Source of the DNA: Aquibium sp. ELW1220
GTDB taxonomy: Bacteria > Pseudomonadota > Alphaproteobacteria > Rhizobiales > Rhizobiaceae
Assembly (NCBI RefSeq): GCF_030398385.1
Contig: NZ_JAOAOQ010000011.1
Span: 88,708 to 152,707 of the forward strand
Direction of reading: 5' to 3'
Length of the DNA stretch: 64,000 nt
Under the pieces are notes generated by a model, which was given only the letters and a program-made list of their open reading frames with translations, had not been told where the DNA came from and searched no databases. A program made the translations under genes and the position numbers. The first letter of the stretch is position 1, and every line of letters begins with the position of its first letter. This document shows positions 39,263 to 48,116 of the stretch, one piece after another.

Positions 39263-40341
39263 AGCCGGTCCGGGTCCTGATCATCGACGACAGTGCCACG
39301 ATGCGTCGCATCATCGGCTTCGCGTTGTCCTCGAACCCCGCCATCCAGGTCGTGGGCGAGGCACCCGATCCGACCGAGGCGTTCAAGCTCGTCGACACGC
39401 TCGATCCCGACGTGATCACGCTCGACATCGAGATGCCCAAGATGAACGGCATCGATTTCCTGCGCCGGGTGATGAAGCATCGGCCGCGGCCGGTCATCAT
39501 GGTGTCGACGCTGACGGTCAACGGCGCTGCCGTGACCATCGAGGCGCTGGCGATCGGCGCCTTCGACTGCGTGGCCAAGCCGTCGCTCAAGGACGATCGT
39601 TCCTTCGAGGACCTGATCGAAAAGGTCATCGCGGCCGGCGCGGTACGCTCCCGCTCGAGCGGCCGCATGGCCCGCCCCGCGCTGCTTCGCGAGCCGGCCG
39701 CGCCTGTCTCGCATGCCCCCGTCATGGGAGGCGGCGCGTCGGAGCGGCTGATCGCCATCGGCGCCTCGACCGGCGGCGTGGAAGCGCTGATCTCGGTTCT
39801 CTCCGAATTCCCGATGGACTGCCCGCCGACCGTCATCACGCAGCACATGCCGGCCAATTTCACCCGATCCTTCGCCGAGCGGCTTGACCGGCTCTGCCGG
39901 CCGACGGTGCAGGAGGCCGACGACCGCCGGCCGCTGCAGCGCGGCAACATCTACATCGCGCCAGGCGGCGGGCGCCACATGGAGGTCGTGCGCGGGGCGG
40001 GCGGCTTCGAGACGCGCCTTCGCGAGGGCGACACGGTGTCGGGGCACCGGCCTTCGGTCGACGTGCTGATGAACTCGGTGGCCGCCGCCGCGGGGCGCGA
40101 TTGCGTCGGCGTCATCCTGACGGGCATGGGACGCGACGGCGCCCAGGGCCTTTTGAAAATGCGCCAGAACGGCGCGAGGACCATCGGGCAGGACGAGACA
40201 TCCTCCCTGATCTACGGAATGCCGCGCGTGGCCCACGAGGTCGGTGCGGTCCAGAAGCAACTGCCACTGAGCCGTATCGCCCGGGAGATCTTCGCGGGCG
40301 CAAGGTCGACGAAAGAAGGGACCATGGTATGTCACTCCTAG
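39259..40341 (+). CDS. cheB: Chemoreceptor methylesterase/deamidase CheB
   Basis: 360 residues. Receiver domain with D10/D11 and phospho-Asp56 (TLDIEMPKMNG), a linker, and a C-terminal esterase with the catalytic Ser in IGASTGGVEAL, His in TQHMPANF and Asp in TGMGRDGAQG. Phosphorylation by CheA releases the esterase. Its 3' end overlaps cheY2 by 13 bp in another frame. Confidence 0.95.
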   Translation: MKPVRVLIIDDSATMRRIIGFALSSNPAIQVVGEAPDPTEAFKLVDTLDPDVITLDIEMPKMNGIDFLRRVMKHRPRPVIMVSTLTVNGAAVTIEALAIGAFDCVAKPSLKDDRSFEDLIEKVIAAGAVRSRSSGRMARPALLREPAAPVSHAPVMGGGASERLIAIGASTGGVEALISVLSEFPMDCPPTVITQHMPANFTRSFAERLDRLCRPTVQEADDRRPLQRGNIYIAPGGGRHMEVVRGAGGFETRLREGDTVSGHRPSVDVLMNSVAAAAGRDCVGVILTGMGRDGAQGLLKMRQNGARTIGQDETSSLIYGMPRVAHEVGAVQKQLPLSRIAREIFAGARSTKEGTMVCHS

Positions 40342-40718
40342 CTCAGCTGAAGATCCTCGTGGTCGACGACACCACCACCAGCCGCATGCTGCTGCGCGAC
40401 GCGCTTGAAACCATCGGGTTCAGGAACATCGCCGTGGCCGCCGACGGCGAGCAGGCCATGCAGGTGATGATGTCTCAGCCCTGCCACCTGATCATCTCGG
40501 ACATGAACATGCCGAAGATGAACGGCCTTCAGCTCCTGCACGCGATCCGCACCTACAAGCCTACCTCGCGGACGCCCTTCATGATCCTGACGGGGAACAA
40601 CGACAAGAACGTGCTGATCGAGGGGCGCAAGATGGGCCTCAACAACTATCTCAACAAGCCCTTCACGACCCCCGATCTGAAGAAGGCTCTCGAAGCGATC
40701 GTGGGGAGGCTGCATTGA
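40329..40718 (+). CDS. cheY2: Chemotaxis response regulator CheY2
   Basis: 129-residue receiver domain with D13/D14, phospho-Asp58 in SDMNMPKMNG, switch Thr in ILTGNND and Lys in YLNKPFT. Position after cheB and before cheD matches the rhizobial CheY2, which binds the motor. Its stop overlaps the TTG start of cheD by 4 bp. Confidence 0.93.
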   Translation: MSLLAQLKILVVDDTTTSRMLLRDALETIGFRNIAVAADGEQAMQVMMSQPCHLIISDMNMPKMNGLQLLHAIRTYKPTSRTPFMILTGNNDKNVLIEGRKMGLNNYLNKPFTTPDLKKALEAIVGRLH

Positions 40719-41257
40719 TATTGCCGGGTCGACCCGACAGAATTCACGTCATCCAGGGGGAATGCGCGGTCTCCGACAAGCCCGAGGCGGTGCTGACCAC
40801 CGTCCTTGGTTCCTGTGTCGCGGCCTGCATGCGCGATCCCGTGCTGAAGATCGGCGGAATGAACCATTTCCTGCTGCCCGGCGAGGGCGAGCGGTCGCGC
40901 CTCAACGAGGCCGAGCGCTTCGGCGTCTACCTGATGGAGTTGCTGGTCAACGGCCTCCTCAAGCGGGGCGCCCGGCGCGAGAATCTCGAGGCGAAGCTGT
41001 TCGGCGGCGCCCGCACGATCCAGAATTTTACCGACATCGGGGCCAAGAACATCGAGTTCGCGCGCCGCTTCCTCGACAATGAAGGCATCAAGTACACGGG
41101 CGGCAGCGTCGGCGGCGACCAGGGCCGCCGGCTGGAATTCCAGCCGCATACGGGCAAGGCGCGGCAGTTCCTCCTGCCCAAGGCCATCGCACCCGTTCCG
41201 ACGCCCGAGCCGCGCGTCCCGGCGCCTGCCGCCGGTGGCGAACTCGAACTGTTCTAG
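40715..41257 (+). CDS. cheD: Chemoreceptor glutamine deamidase CheD
   Basis: 180 residues from a TTG in a TTGA overlap with cheY2. Catalytic Cys34 in LGSCVAAC and His51 in GGMNHFLLP, then LEAKLFGGARTI. It deamidates receptor glutamines and can modulate CheA. A Pro/Ala-rich C-terminal tail (from about residue 155) is an extension beyond the core fold. Confidence 0.94.
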   Translation: MILPGRPDRIHVIQGECAVSDKPEAVLTTVLGSCVAACMRDPVLKIGGMNHFLLPGEGERSRLNEAERFGVYLMELLVNGLLKRGARRENLEAKLFGGARTIQNFTDIGAKNIEFARRFLDNEGIKYTGGSVGGDQGRRLEFQPHTGKARQFLLPKAIAPVPTPEPRVPAPAAGGELELF

Positions 41258-41276
41258 GGATAGAGGTTTCGCCTGC

Positions 41277-41666
41277 ATGTCGCTTCCAGCCAAGACGGTC
41301 CAGCACGATCCGCACCACGAAACGGTGCGCGACGTCATCACGCGCATCGAGGCGGAGCTCGAAACGATCGCGCATGCGATCGACGTCAACCACGCCCATA
41401 TCGCGGTGGCCGTCGGGGATGCGATCCAGGGCAAGCCCGGCTTCATCCGCGCCATGCAGGAGGGCGATCTCATCTACCAGAAGGTCTCCGGCATCGCCGG
41501 CTTCCTGCGCTCGCTGATGGAGGTGATGCCCGAGGAGTGGGAGGTCGAGACCGGGGTGGCGACGCGCGACGTCAAGCTCGCCGAACTGGCCGGCCGCATC
41601 GGCGCGCGGGCTCAGATCGTCCACGTGGTGCGCAACGACGATTTCGGCGACTGCGACATGTTCTGA
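41277..41666 (+). CDS. cheT: CheT-like protein of the rhizobial che operon
   Basis: 129 residues with TAGAGG upstream. It resembles the conserved short protein after cheD in sinorhizobia: helical, His-rich N-terminus (VQHDPHHETVRDVITRIEAELET) and an acidic C-terminus. It looks most like a CheZ-type helical protein; in Sinorhizobium, CheT has been linked to phosphatase-type control. The symbol rests on position and size, not on an alignment. Confidence 0.7.
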   Translation: MSLPAKTVQHDPHHETVRDVITRIEAELETIAHAIDVNHAHIAVAVGDAIQGKPGFIRAMQEGDLIYQKVSGIAGFLRSLMEVMPEEWEVETGVATRDVKLAELAGRIGARAQIVHVVRNDDFGDCDMF

Positions 41667-41700
41667 CATCGGTTCTCGCGGGGGCGGGACGAGACCCGGC

Positions 41701-41746
41701 GCCGGCTGTCTTCGGTCGGCGTCGGTGTCTTTTAAGACCGGCCGGC
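41701..41746 (+). terminator. Imperfect hairpin after the che operon
   Basis: GCCGGC-t-GTCTT pairs with AAGAC-cg-GCCGGC across a 23-base loop that ends in a short T-run. It sits 34 bp after cheT. There is no T-run after the stem, so factor-independent termination is uncertain. Confidence 0.35.
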
Positions 41747-41891
41747 AGTCTTCGACGCGCCGCCGGCTCCGCCCGCGCCATGATACCCGGCCCTGCAATG
41801 TATTTAAGGGTTGGCTTTCCCTTTCCAATCATTAACATCACCTTCCAGGCCGTGCGGACCGCGCGCGGCGAACATCATCGGGAGGTCCATC

Positions 41892-42848
41892 ATGTTCAAA
41901 GTCGGCACCCGTCTGCTTGCCGCAGGCGCCATGTCGGTCACGCTCGCGTTCGGCGTCATGCCGGCCAAGGCGGACGAATTCATCAATGTTCTGACCGGCG
42001 GCACGTCCGGCGTCTACTATCCGCTCGGCGCGGCGCTGGCCAAGATCTATGGCGAGAAGATCGAGGGCGCGCGCACACAGGTGCAGTCCACCAAGGCGTC
42101 CGTCGAGAACCTGAACCTGCTGCAGAAGGGCAGCGGCGAGATCGCCTTCGCGCTCGGCGATTCCGTCAAGGCGGCCTGGGAAGGCGACGCCGAAGCCGGC
42201 TTCGCAGCCAAGCTCGACAAGCTGCGGGGCATCGCGGCGATCTACCCCAACTACATCCAGATCGTCGCCTCGCAGGAATCCGGCATCAAGGTCTTCGAGG
42301 ACCTGAAGGGCAAGAGCCTGTCGGTCGGCGCGCCGAAGTCCGGCACGGAGCTCAACGCGCGCCAGATCTTCAAGGCACTGGGCATGAGCTACGAGGATCT
42401 CGGCCAGACCGAGTACCTGCCGTTCGGCGAGTCTGTCGAGCTGATCAAGAACCGCCAGCTCGACGCCACGCTGCAGTCGGCCGGCCTCGGCGTCGCCTCG
42501 ATCAAGGACCTCGCCACCTCGCTGCCGATCACCATGGTCGCGGTGCCGGCGAGCGTCGCCGAGACGCTCGGCGCGCCGTTCCTCGCCGCCACCATCCCCG
42601 CCGGCACCTATGAGGGCCAGGCGGCGGACGTGCCGACGCTGGCCATCACCAACATCCTGGTGACGCATTCGGACGTTTCCGACGAGACCGCCTACCAGAT
42701 GACCAAGCAGCTGTTCGAGAACCTGCCGGAGATGGTCGCCGCCCACGCCGCGGCCAAGGCGATCGACGCCGCGGCCGGCGCGAAGGGCCTGCCGATCCCG
42801 CTGCATCCGGGTGCGGAACGCTACTACAAGGAAAAGGGCCTGCTCTGA
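41892..42848 (+). CDS. TAXI-family TRAP transporter substrate-binding protein
   Basis: 318 residues from the ATG at 41892, with a perfect GGAGGT 8-13 bases upstream. Sec signal peptide (residues 1-28, ending AKADE), then the TAXI fold: INVLTGGTSGVYYPLG, KGSGEIAFALGDSVKAA and LHPGAERYYKEKGLL at the C-terminus. It delivers a carboxylate or amino acid (glutamate in one characterised member) to the fused permease 93 bp downstream. Confidence 0.93.
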   Translation: MFKVGTRLLAAGAMSVTLAFGVMPAKADEFINVLTGGTSGVYYPLGAALAKIYGEKIEGARTQVQSTKASVENLNLLQKGSGEIAFALGDSVKAAWEGDAEAGFAAKLDKLRGIAAIYPNYIQIVASQESGIKVFEDLKGKSLSVGAPKSGTELNARQIFKALGMSYEDLGQTEYLPFGESVELIKNRQLDATLQSAGLGVASIKDLATSLPITMVAVPASVAETLGAPFLAATIPAGTYEGQAADVPTLAITNILVTHSDVSDETAYQMTKQLFENLPEMVAAHAAAKAIDAAAGAKGLPIPLHPGAERYYKEKGLL

Positions 42849-42941
42849 TCCGCAGCGGATCGGACTGGACATCCAGACAGTGCGGCCGCTTCTTCCAGGC
42901 GGCCGCAACGCCATGGCGAGGCCGTTTCCCCGGGACATGAC

Positions 42942-45035
42942 ATGAGCAATCCAGCAGCCAGCGACGTCGGTTCCTCCGCCACATTCCACGATCCGACCGG
43001 GGGCGGCTTCCCCGCCACGCGGGAGGGGAGGCTCCTGTTCTGGATCGCGGTCGCCTTCTCGGTGTTCCAGCTGGCCACCGCCGCACACGTGCTCAACCAG
43101 CCGAGCCAGATCGTCCGTTACTTCCATGTCGGCTTTCTGCTGCTGCTCGCTTTCCCGCTGGTGGCGGCGGCGGCCGGCTGGCGGCTGCCGTGGAAATCGC
43201 TCGCCTGGGGACTGGCGGCGGCGAGCGTTGCCGTCGCGATCTACCAGTGGGTCGAGTACAAGCCGCTGATCCTGCGCGCGGGCGACCCGCTGACGCGCGA
43301 CATCGTCTTCGGCGTCATGGCGCTCGTCACCATCTTTTCGGTCGCCTGGCTGATCATGGGGCCGGCGCTGCCGATCATCTCGGGCGCCTTCCTCGCCTAC
43401 TGCCTGCTTGGCCAGTACCTGCCCGCGCCGCTCGACCATCGCGGCTACGATTTCGCGCAGGTGATCGACCACATGACCTACGGGACCGAGGGCATCTACG
43501 GCATCCCGATCTACGTCTCGTCGACCTACATCTTCCTGTTCATCCTGTTCGGCGCCTTCCTGGAGAAGGGCGGCATGATCCGCCTGTTCACCGACATCTC
43601 GATGGGGCTGGTCGGCCATGCGCGCGGCGGTGCGGCGAAGGTGTCGGTCATCTCGTCGGGCCTGATGGGCACGATCTCGGGCTCGGGCGTCGCCAACGTC
43701 GTCACCACCGGCCAGTTCACGATCCCGCTGATGAAGCGCTTCGGCTACCGGCCGGCCTTCGCGGGCGGCGTCGAGGCAACCGCCTCCATGGGCGGGCAGA
43801 TCATGCCGCCGGTGATGGGCGCGGTCGCCTTCATCATGGCCGAGACGCTGGGCATCGAATATTACGAGGTGGTGAAGGCGGCGATCGTGCCGGCCATCCT
43901 CTACTTCGCCTCGACCTTCTGGATGGTGCACCTGGAGGCTGGCAAGCGCGGGCTGATCGGCCTGCCGCGCGCCGAACTGCCGTCGGCGCTGGGTGCGCTG
44001 AAGCAGGGCTGGTACCTGCTCCTGCCCCTAGGCGTGCTCGTCTACCTGCTGTTCACCGGCTACACGCCGCTGTTTGCCGGCACCGTCGGCCTGGCGCTGA
44101 CCGTGCTGCTCATCCTCGGCGGCTCGGTGGCGCTCGGCCTGCCGGGGCAGGTCATCCGCATCCTCTTCTGGATCGGCCTCGGCCTCGTGGCGGCGAGCTT
44201 CTTCCGCTTCGGCATCGGCGTCGTGCTGGCGGCGGTCGCGCTGCTCGTGCTGGCCAACGTGTTCGTGGAGGGCGGGCGCAAGACGCTGGCGGTCTGCCGC
44301 GACTCGCTCGCCGACGGCGCCCGCACGGCGCTGCCCGTCGGCATCGCGTGCGCCATCGTCGGCATCATCATCGGCACCATGACGCTGACGGGCGTCGCCA
44401 ACACCTTCGGCCAGTACATCGTCTCTGTCGGGCAGAACTCGCTGTTCCTGTCGCTGGTTCTGACGATGATCACCTGCATCGTGCTCGGCATGGGCATCCC
44501 GACCATCCCCAACTACATCATCACCTCGACGATCGCCGGCCCGGCGCTGCTCGAGCTCGGCGTGCCGCTGATCGTCAGCCACATGTTCGTGTTCTACTTC
44601 GGCATCCTGGCCGACCTGACGCCGCCGGTGGCGCTCGCCTGCTTCGCCGCCGCGCCGATCGCCAAGGAGAGCGGGCTCAGGATTTCGATGGAGGCGATCA
44701 AGGTCGCCGCCGCCGGCTTCGTCATTCCCTACATGGCTGTCTATACGCCGGCCCTGATGCTGCAGGACGGCGGGCCGCTGGCGGCGACGTTCGGATACGT
44801 CCCGGCCGTGATCTACATCATCGTCAAGGCGTCGCTGGCGATCGCGCTCTGGGGGGCGGCCGTCATCGGCTATCTGCGCGCCCCGCTCGCCGCCTGGGAG
44901 CGCCTGCTCGCTGCCGCCGCCGCCTTCACGCTGGTCGTGGCGCTGCCCGTGACCGACGAGATCGGCTTCGCGCTGGCGGCGCTGCTGTTCGGGCTGCACT
45001 GGTGGCGGACCCGGGTGCGGCCGGCGGCGGCGTGA
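42942..45035 (+). CDS. TRAP transporter fused permease (DctQM-type, 4TM/12TM)
   Basis: 697 residues with about 16-18 hydrophobic helices. The N-terminal quarter is the small-permease part. The rest is the large DctM-like part with KVSVISSGLMGTISGSGVANVVTTG and GGQIMPPVMGAVAF near the centre and a repeat-related GMGIPTIPNYIITSTI near 515. These helical-hairpin motifs form the substrate gate of Na+-driven TRAP systems. Fused permeases pair with TAXI binding proteins, as here. Confidence 0.94.
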   Translation: MSNPAASDVGSSATFHDPTGGGFPATREGRLLFWIAVAFSVFQLATAAHVLNQPSQIVRYFHVGFLLLLAFPLVAAAAGWRLPWKSLAWGLAAASVAVAIYQWVEYKPLILRAGDPLTRDIVFGVMALVTIFSVAWLIMGPALPIISGAFLAYCLLGQYLPAPLDHRGYDFAQVIDHMTYGTEGIYGIPIYVSSTYIFLFILFGAFLEKGGMIRLFTDISMGLVGHARGGAAKVSVISSGLMGTISGSGVANVVTTGQFTIPLMKRFGYRPAFAGGVEATASMGGQIMPPVMGAVAFIMAETLGIEYYEVVKAAIVPAILYFASTFWMVHLEAGKRGLIGLPRAELPSALGALKQGWYLLLPLGVLVYLLFTGYTPLFAGTVGLALTVLLILGGSVALGLPGQVIRILFWIGLGLVAASFFRFGIGVVLAAVALLVLANVFVEGGRKTLAVCRDSLADGARTALPVGIACAIVGIIIGTMTLTGVANTFGQYIVSVGQNSLFLSLVLTMITCIVLGMGIPTIPNYIITSTIAGPALLELGVPLIVSHMFVFYFGILADLTPPVALACFAAAPIAKESGLRISMEAIKVAAAGFVIPYMAVYTPALMLQDGGPLAATFGYVPAVIYIIVKASLAIALWGAAVIGYLRAPLAAWERLLAAAAAFTLVVALPVTDEIGFALAALLFGLHWWRTRVRPAAA

Positions 45036-45071
45036 TGTCTTTGGGCGATCGGCCAACGGTGGCACTCCACG

Positions 45072-45229
45072 GCGCCCCCCTCTGCCCTGCCGGGCATCTC
45101 CCCCACAAGGGGGGAGATCGGCGGCGTCGGTCCCGGTGCCCTTCCTGCACAGGCGAAGATTGGCGGAGGCGGCAGGGACACCCGATCTCCCCCCTCGTGG
45201 GGGAGATGCCGGCAGGCAGAGGGGGGCGC
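45072..45229. repeat. Long inverted repeat, family A copy 3
   Basis: Same design as the copies at 17436 and 26374, with some changes in the arms (TCTGCCCTGCCGGGCATC on the left, GATGCCGGCAGGCAGA on the right). The right arm is a few bases shorter. The core has GAAGATTGGCGG. It lies between the TRAP permease and the DUF1850 gene, that is, within a normally compact transport operon. Confidence 0.9.
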
Positions 45230-45267
45230 CGTCGAGCGTGGGCGGCTCCGAGATCTCGCACGCCCCC

Positions 45268-45636
45268 ATGCCCCTAGCCCTCTGCATCATAGCCTCGGGC
45301 AAGACCACCGTGCTCGCCGCCTCCGCCTTCACGCTCGCCTGGACCCATTCGGTGGAAAAGACCCGCTGGGCGGAGGACTGGCGGGTGACGCTGGCCGGGC
45401 TCGAACTCGTCGCCGCCCGCGTGGAGGGCAGCGGGGCGGGGATGGAGGTTCCGGAGGGGGCGGTGCTGGACGGCGGGGTCTGGACGTATCGGCCGCGCCT
45501 GCCGCCGCAGCCCTCGCTGCTGCTCGCAAGCTCCGGCGCGACGGGGGAAGGTTGGGAGCTTTGCGTGGCGGGGGGGTGCCTGACGATCGGGGACGCGCCG
45601 GGCGCGCCGGTGGAGATCAGGGGCTGCGACGGATAG
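45268..45636 (+). CDS. DUF1850 protein associated with TAXI-TRAP transport
   Basis: 122 residues from the ATG at 45268; no strong ribosome site is visible. The segment FTLAWTHSVEKTRWAEDWRV and the later GSGAGMEVPEGAVLDGG, ending WELCVAGGCLTIG, are typical of the small DUF1850 proteins next to TAXI-TRAP genes. It probably has an N-terminal signal or membrane segment (LALCIIASGKTTVLAASAF). Its biochemical role is unknown. A 232-bp gap with a palindromic repeat separates it from the permease. Confidence 0.78.
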   Translation: MPLALCIIASGKTTVLAASAFTLAWTHSVEKTRWAEDWRVTLAGLELVAARVEGSGAGMEVPEGAVLDGGVWTYRPRLPPQPSLLLASSGATGEGWELCVAGGCLTIGDAPGAPVEIRGCDG

Positions 45637-46068
45637 GGCGCGCGCGGGCGCGCCCGGCGGTGTTTTGGCCGCCCGGCCGATCGGGTTCCTTGCACGATCC
45701 CGGCGGGCCGGGGGCGTCACGATTGGCTTGGGGCGGGGCGGAAGACTGTCCACGCTCTTCCGTTGCGCAGACCCGGGATGAAGGGCGCTTCACGGCGCCC
45801 CCCTCTGTCCTGCCGGACATCTCCCCCACGAGGGGGGAGATCCGCCTTCGCCACAGCCTGCGCCAATCTCCATCGCTGCAAAGGGCGAACCGTCGCTGGA
45901 ACTGCCGATCTCCCCCCGTGTGGGGGAGATCGGCAGGACAGAGGGGGGCGCGACGGGGCTCGGGGTTGGCCAGAGGCTTGCATCGCTCTCGCAGAACGCA
46001 ACACGAACGACGCACGCCGCCGATGCGCCCCGGCTTTCCTTTCGCGCGTTCCCGCTTATGAATGCGCC
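45637..46068. other. Non-coding region with repeat before LysR gene
   Basis: 432 bp without a convincing gene. It is largely filled by the family A repeat at 45795-45951, followed by about 115 bp that hold the LysR promoter region. No ATG frame in the gap shows protein-like composition. Confidence 0.6.
45795..45951. repeat. Long inverted repeat, family A copy 4, core inverted
   Basis: Arms as in the other family A copies, but the asymmetric core reads in reverse (GCGCCAATCTCC on this strand, the complement of GGAGATTGGCGC). The element is therefore inverted relative to the copies at 17436, 26374 and 45072. It lies only 565 bp from copy 3, on the other side of the DUF1850 gene. Confidence 0.9.
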
Positions 46069-47085
46069 ATGGCCTTCACGCTTCGCCAACTCCAGTATTT
46101 CGTCGCCGTCGCCGAGCAGGGGACCGTCAGCCGCGCGGCGCAGAACCTGTCGATCTCGCAGTCGGCGGTGACCGAGGCGATCAAGGAGCTGGAGGGGGAC
46201 CTCGGCGTGGCGCTGTTCGACCGTCATGCGCGGGGGCTGGCGATCACCCACAAGGGCCACCAGTTCCTGCGCCACGCCACCAAGATCCTCGCCGACGTAT
46301 CGGACGCGCGGCGCAGTTTTTCGGGCGATCCGGCGACGGTGACCGGCCGGCTGCAGCTCGGCGTAACCTCGCTGGTGGCGGGCTACGTGCTGTCGGACCT
46401 GCTCGCCCGCTACCGCCGCGCCTGGCCGGCGGTGGAGGTGTCGGCGATCGAGGACAATGGCGATTATCTGGAGCACCTTTTGGTCGGCGGCGAGCTCGAC
46501 GTGGCGGTGACCGTCATCTCCAACCTGCGCGACCGGATGGCGCTGCAGGCCGAGATTCTCGAGGTCTCGCCCTACCGGCTGTGGCTGCCGCTCGGGCACA
46601 GGCTGGTCGACGCCGAATCCATCGCCCTGTCGGACCTGTCGACCGAGCCGCTGATCATGCTGACCATCGACGAGATCGAGGAGAGCACGGGCAAGCTGCT
46701 GGCAGCACTCGGCACCCGGCCGCACGTGGCCTTCCGCACCCGCTCGGTGGAGGCGGTGCGCAGCCTGGTGGCGACCGGCGCGGGCGTGGCGCTGCTGCCC
46801 GACCTCGTCTACCGGCCGTGGTCGCTCGAAGGCGACCGGATCGAAAGCCGCGACATCTCCGGCGCGCTGCCGGTGGTCCAGGTCGGCATGGTGTGGCGGC
46901 GCGGCTCGGTGCTGTCGCAGACCGCGCGCGACTTCATCGCCTTGGCGCAGGGGCAGCGGATGCAGCGGGGAAGGTGTGGGGGGGCCGGCGATGCGTTCGC
47001 GGCGGGACGCTGGAACAGAGTTGGAAGTTCTTTTTCAGAGCCCTCCCACACCCTGAGAGCGCTGAAGCGTATCCGTTTTGATTAG
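46069..47085 (+). CDS. LysR-family transcriptional regulator
   Basis: 338 residues from the ATG at 46069. N-terminal winged helix (TLRQLQYFVAVAEQGTVSRAAQNLSISQSAVTEAIKELE, residues 3-41) and a C-terminal periplasmic-binding-protein-like effector domain ending near QTARDFIALAQGQR. The last 36 residues are Gly/Arg-rich (GRCGGAGDAF onward), unlike the family, and overlap the 3' end of the convergent gene by 51 bp. They may have been added by readthrough after an insertion removed the original stop. It may control the TRAP genes upstream, but that is inference. Confidence 0.9.
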   Translation: MAFTLRQLQYFVAVAEQGTVSRAAQNLSISQSAVTEAIKELEGDLGVALFDRHARGLAITHKGHQFLRHATKILADVSDARRSFSGDPATVTGRLQLGVTSLVAGYVLSDLLARYRRAWPAVEVSAIEDNGDYLEHLLVGGELDVAVTVISNLRDRMALQAEILEVSPYRLWLPLGHRLVDAESIALSDLSTEPLIMLTIDEIEESTGKLLAALGTRPHVAFRTRSVEAVRSLVATGAGVALLPDLVYRPWSLEGDRIESRDISGALPVVQVGMVWRRGSVLSQTARDFIALAQGQRMQRGRCGGAGDAFAAGRWNRVGSSFSEPSHTLRALKRIRFD

Positions 47086-47901
47086 CAACGCTTGAAGATC
47101 GGGCTCGTCATGCTCAAGGGCGACTATGGTACAGAACATGGCTAGGGCGATACCAAGGCCAATGCACAAAACAGGCAATGACTCGGAAAGACTGTCGGGG
47201 TCCGGACCGACGACGTGGCCGTCATACGAACCGTCAGAGTTTCGATTCAAATAGCGATGGAGGCTATTCAATGAGTTGTGTGCCGATGACGCGCTTAGAT
47301 TCTTGTACGAATCGTAATAATTGTAAAAACCGCTACGCTGCGCGAGAGATTTTACCGATATCGAATTTGTGATTTTTGATTTTAGGGAAGATACTCTATT
47401 CGCCAACTGGCGCTCGATTTCCGGATTGCGCTCGTAAAAACCGCGTCGAAACTGTTCAAGGTAGTACGTAGCGCGATCTTTTTGCGATTTCAGTTCATCA
47501 TTGATGAAAGCGCGAACGGCTGCATCGCGCTCCTTTTGGATGAAGCCGAGCCAAAACGCAGTTTCATAGACATTGCGCGCCAACGTATCGCCTTCTGCAA
47601 TCATGGCACGCCGGTATAGGATAAGCGCCGCCTGAAAAGACGAAAGCGTTCGGTAGATCATTCGCATCGCAATCGGCGTTGGATGGTGACTAGACAATCC
47701 CACGATCTCGTTCTCGCGGCGGTTAAATGCCTCAAGACCCGCGCCGTTGAGGCCCTCCGCGTGATCGAACCATGCCATGTGTTGACGCGTATATGCGGGA
47801 ATGGCCTCTTCGACATATGGTGAGAGAAAGCCATTCGCGCGGAAGGCATTTACGAACTCGGCTTCGGTGCAGGATAAACGGGGGATATCGTCGTCGGACA
47901 C
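47035..47901 (-). CDS. Hypothetical protein, DUF5677-like, AT-rich
   Basis: 288 residues from a GTG at 47901 with no strong ribosome site. Helical N-terminal two-thirds (FQAALILYRRAMIAEGDTLARNVYETAFWLGFIQ) resemble the DUF5677 group of abortive-infection-like or stress-linked proteins; this is a weak likeness. A Ser/Asn-rich segment (about 190-225) and one hydrophobic helix (VLCIGLGIALAMFCTIVAL, about 243-261) follow, so it may be membrane-attached. The gene is much richer in A/T than its neighbours, suggesting horizontal gain. It ends tail-to-tail with, and overlapping, the LysR gene. Confidence 0.65.
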   Translation of the reverse strand: MSDDDIPRLSCTEAEFVNAFRANGFLSPYVEEAIPAYTRQHMAWFDHAEGLNGAGLEAFNRRENEIVGLSSHHPTPIAMRMIYRTLSSFQAALILYRRAMIAEGDTLARNVYETAFWLGFIQKERDAAVRAFINDELKSQKDRATYYLEQFRRGFYERNPEIERQLANRVSSLKSKITNSISVKSLAQRSGFYNYYDSYKNLSASSAHNSLNSLHRYLNRNSDGSYDGHVVGPDPDSLSESLPVLCIGLGIALAMFCTIVALEHDEPDLQALLIKTDTLQRSQGVGGL

Positions 47902-48116
47902 AAGCTGACCATTTCGTTTGGATCGATCAGTAGGGGCCGCACATTTTACCCTAAGTGAAGCGGCAAAGCTCTACATTGAAACAGAAAAATCGTTTTCCGT
48001 TTCACCAACGCGTCCCACGCGGCCCCCCCCAGTGCCGCCGAGCGTAGGTTGCTGCCGATACGGCACGCTTGGGAGCCCCGTTTGCCGACGTTTGCGACGA
48101 TGCTATATACATCGCC

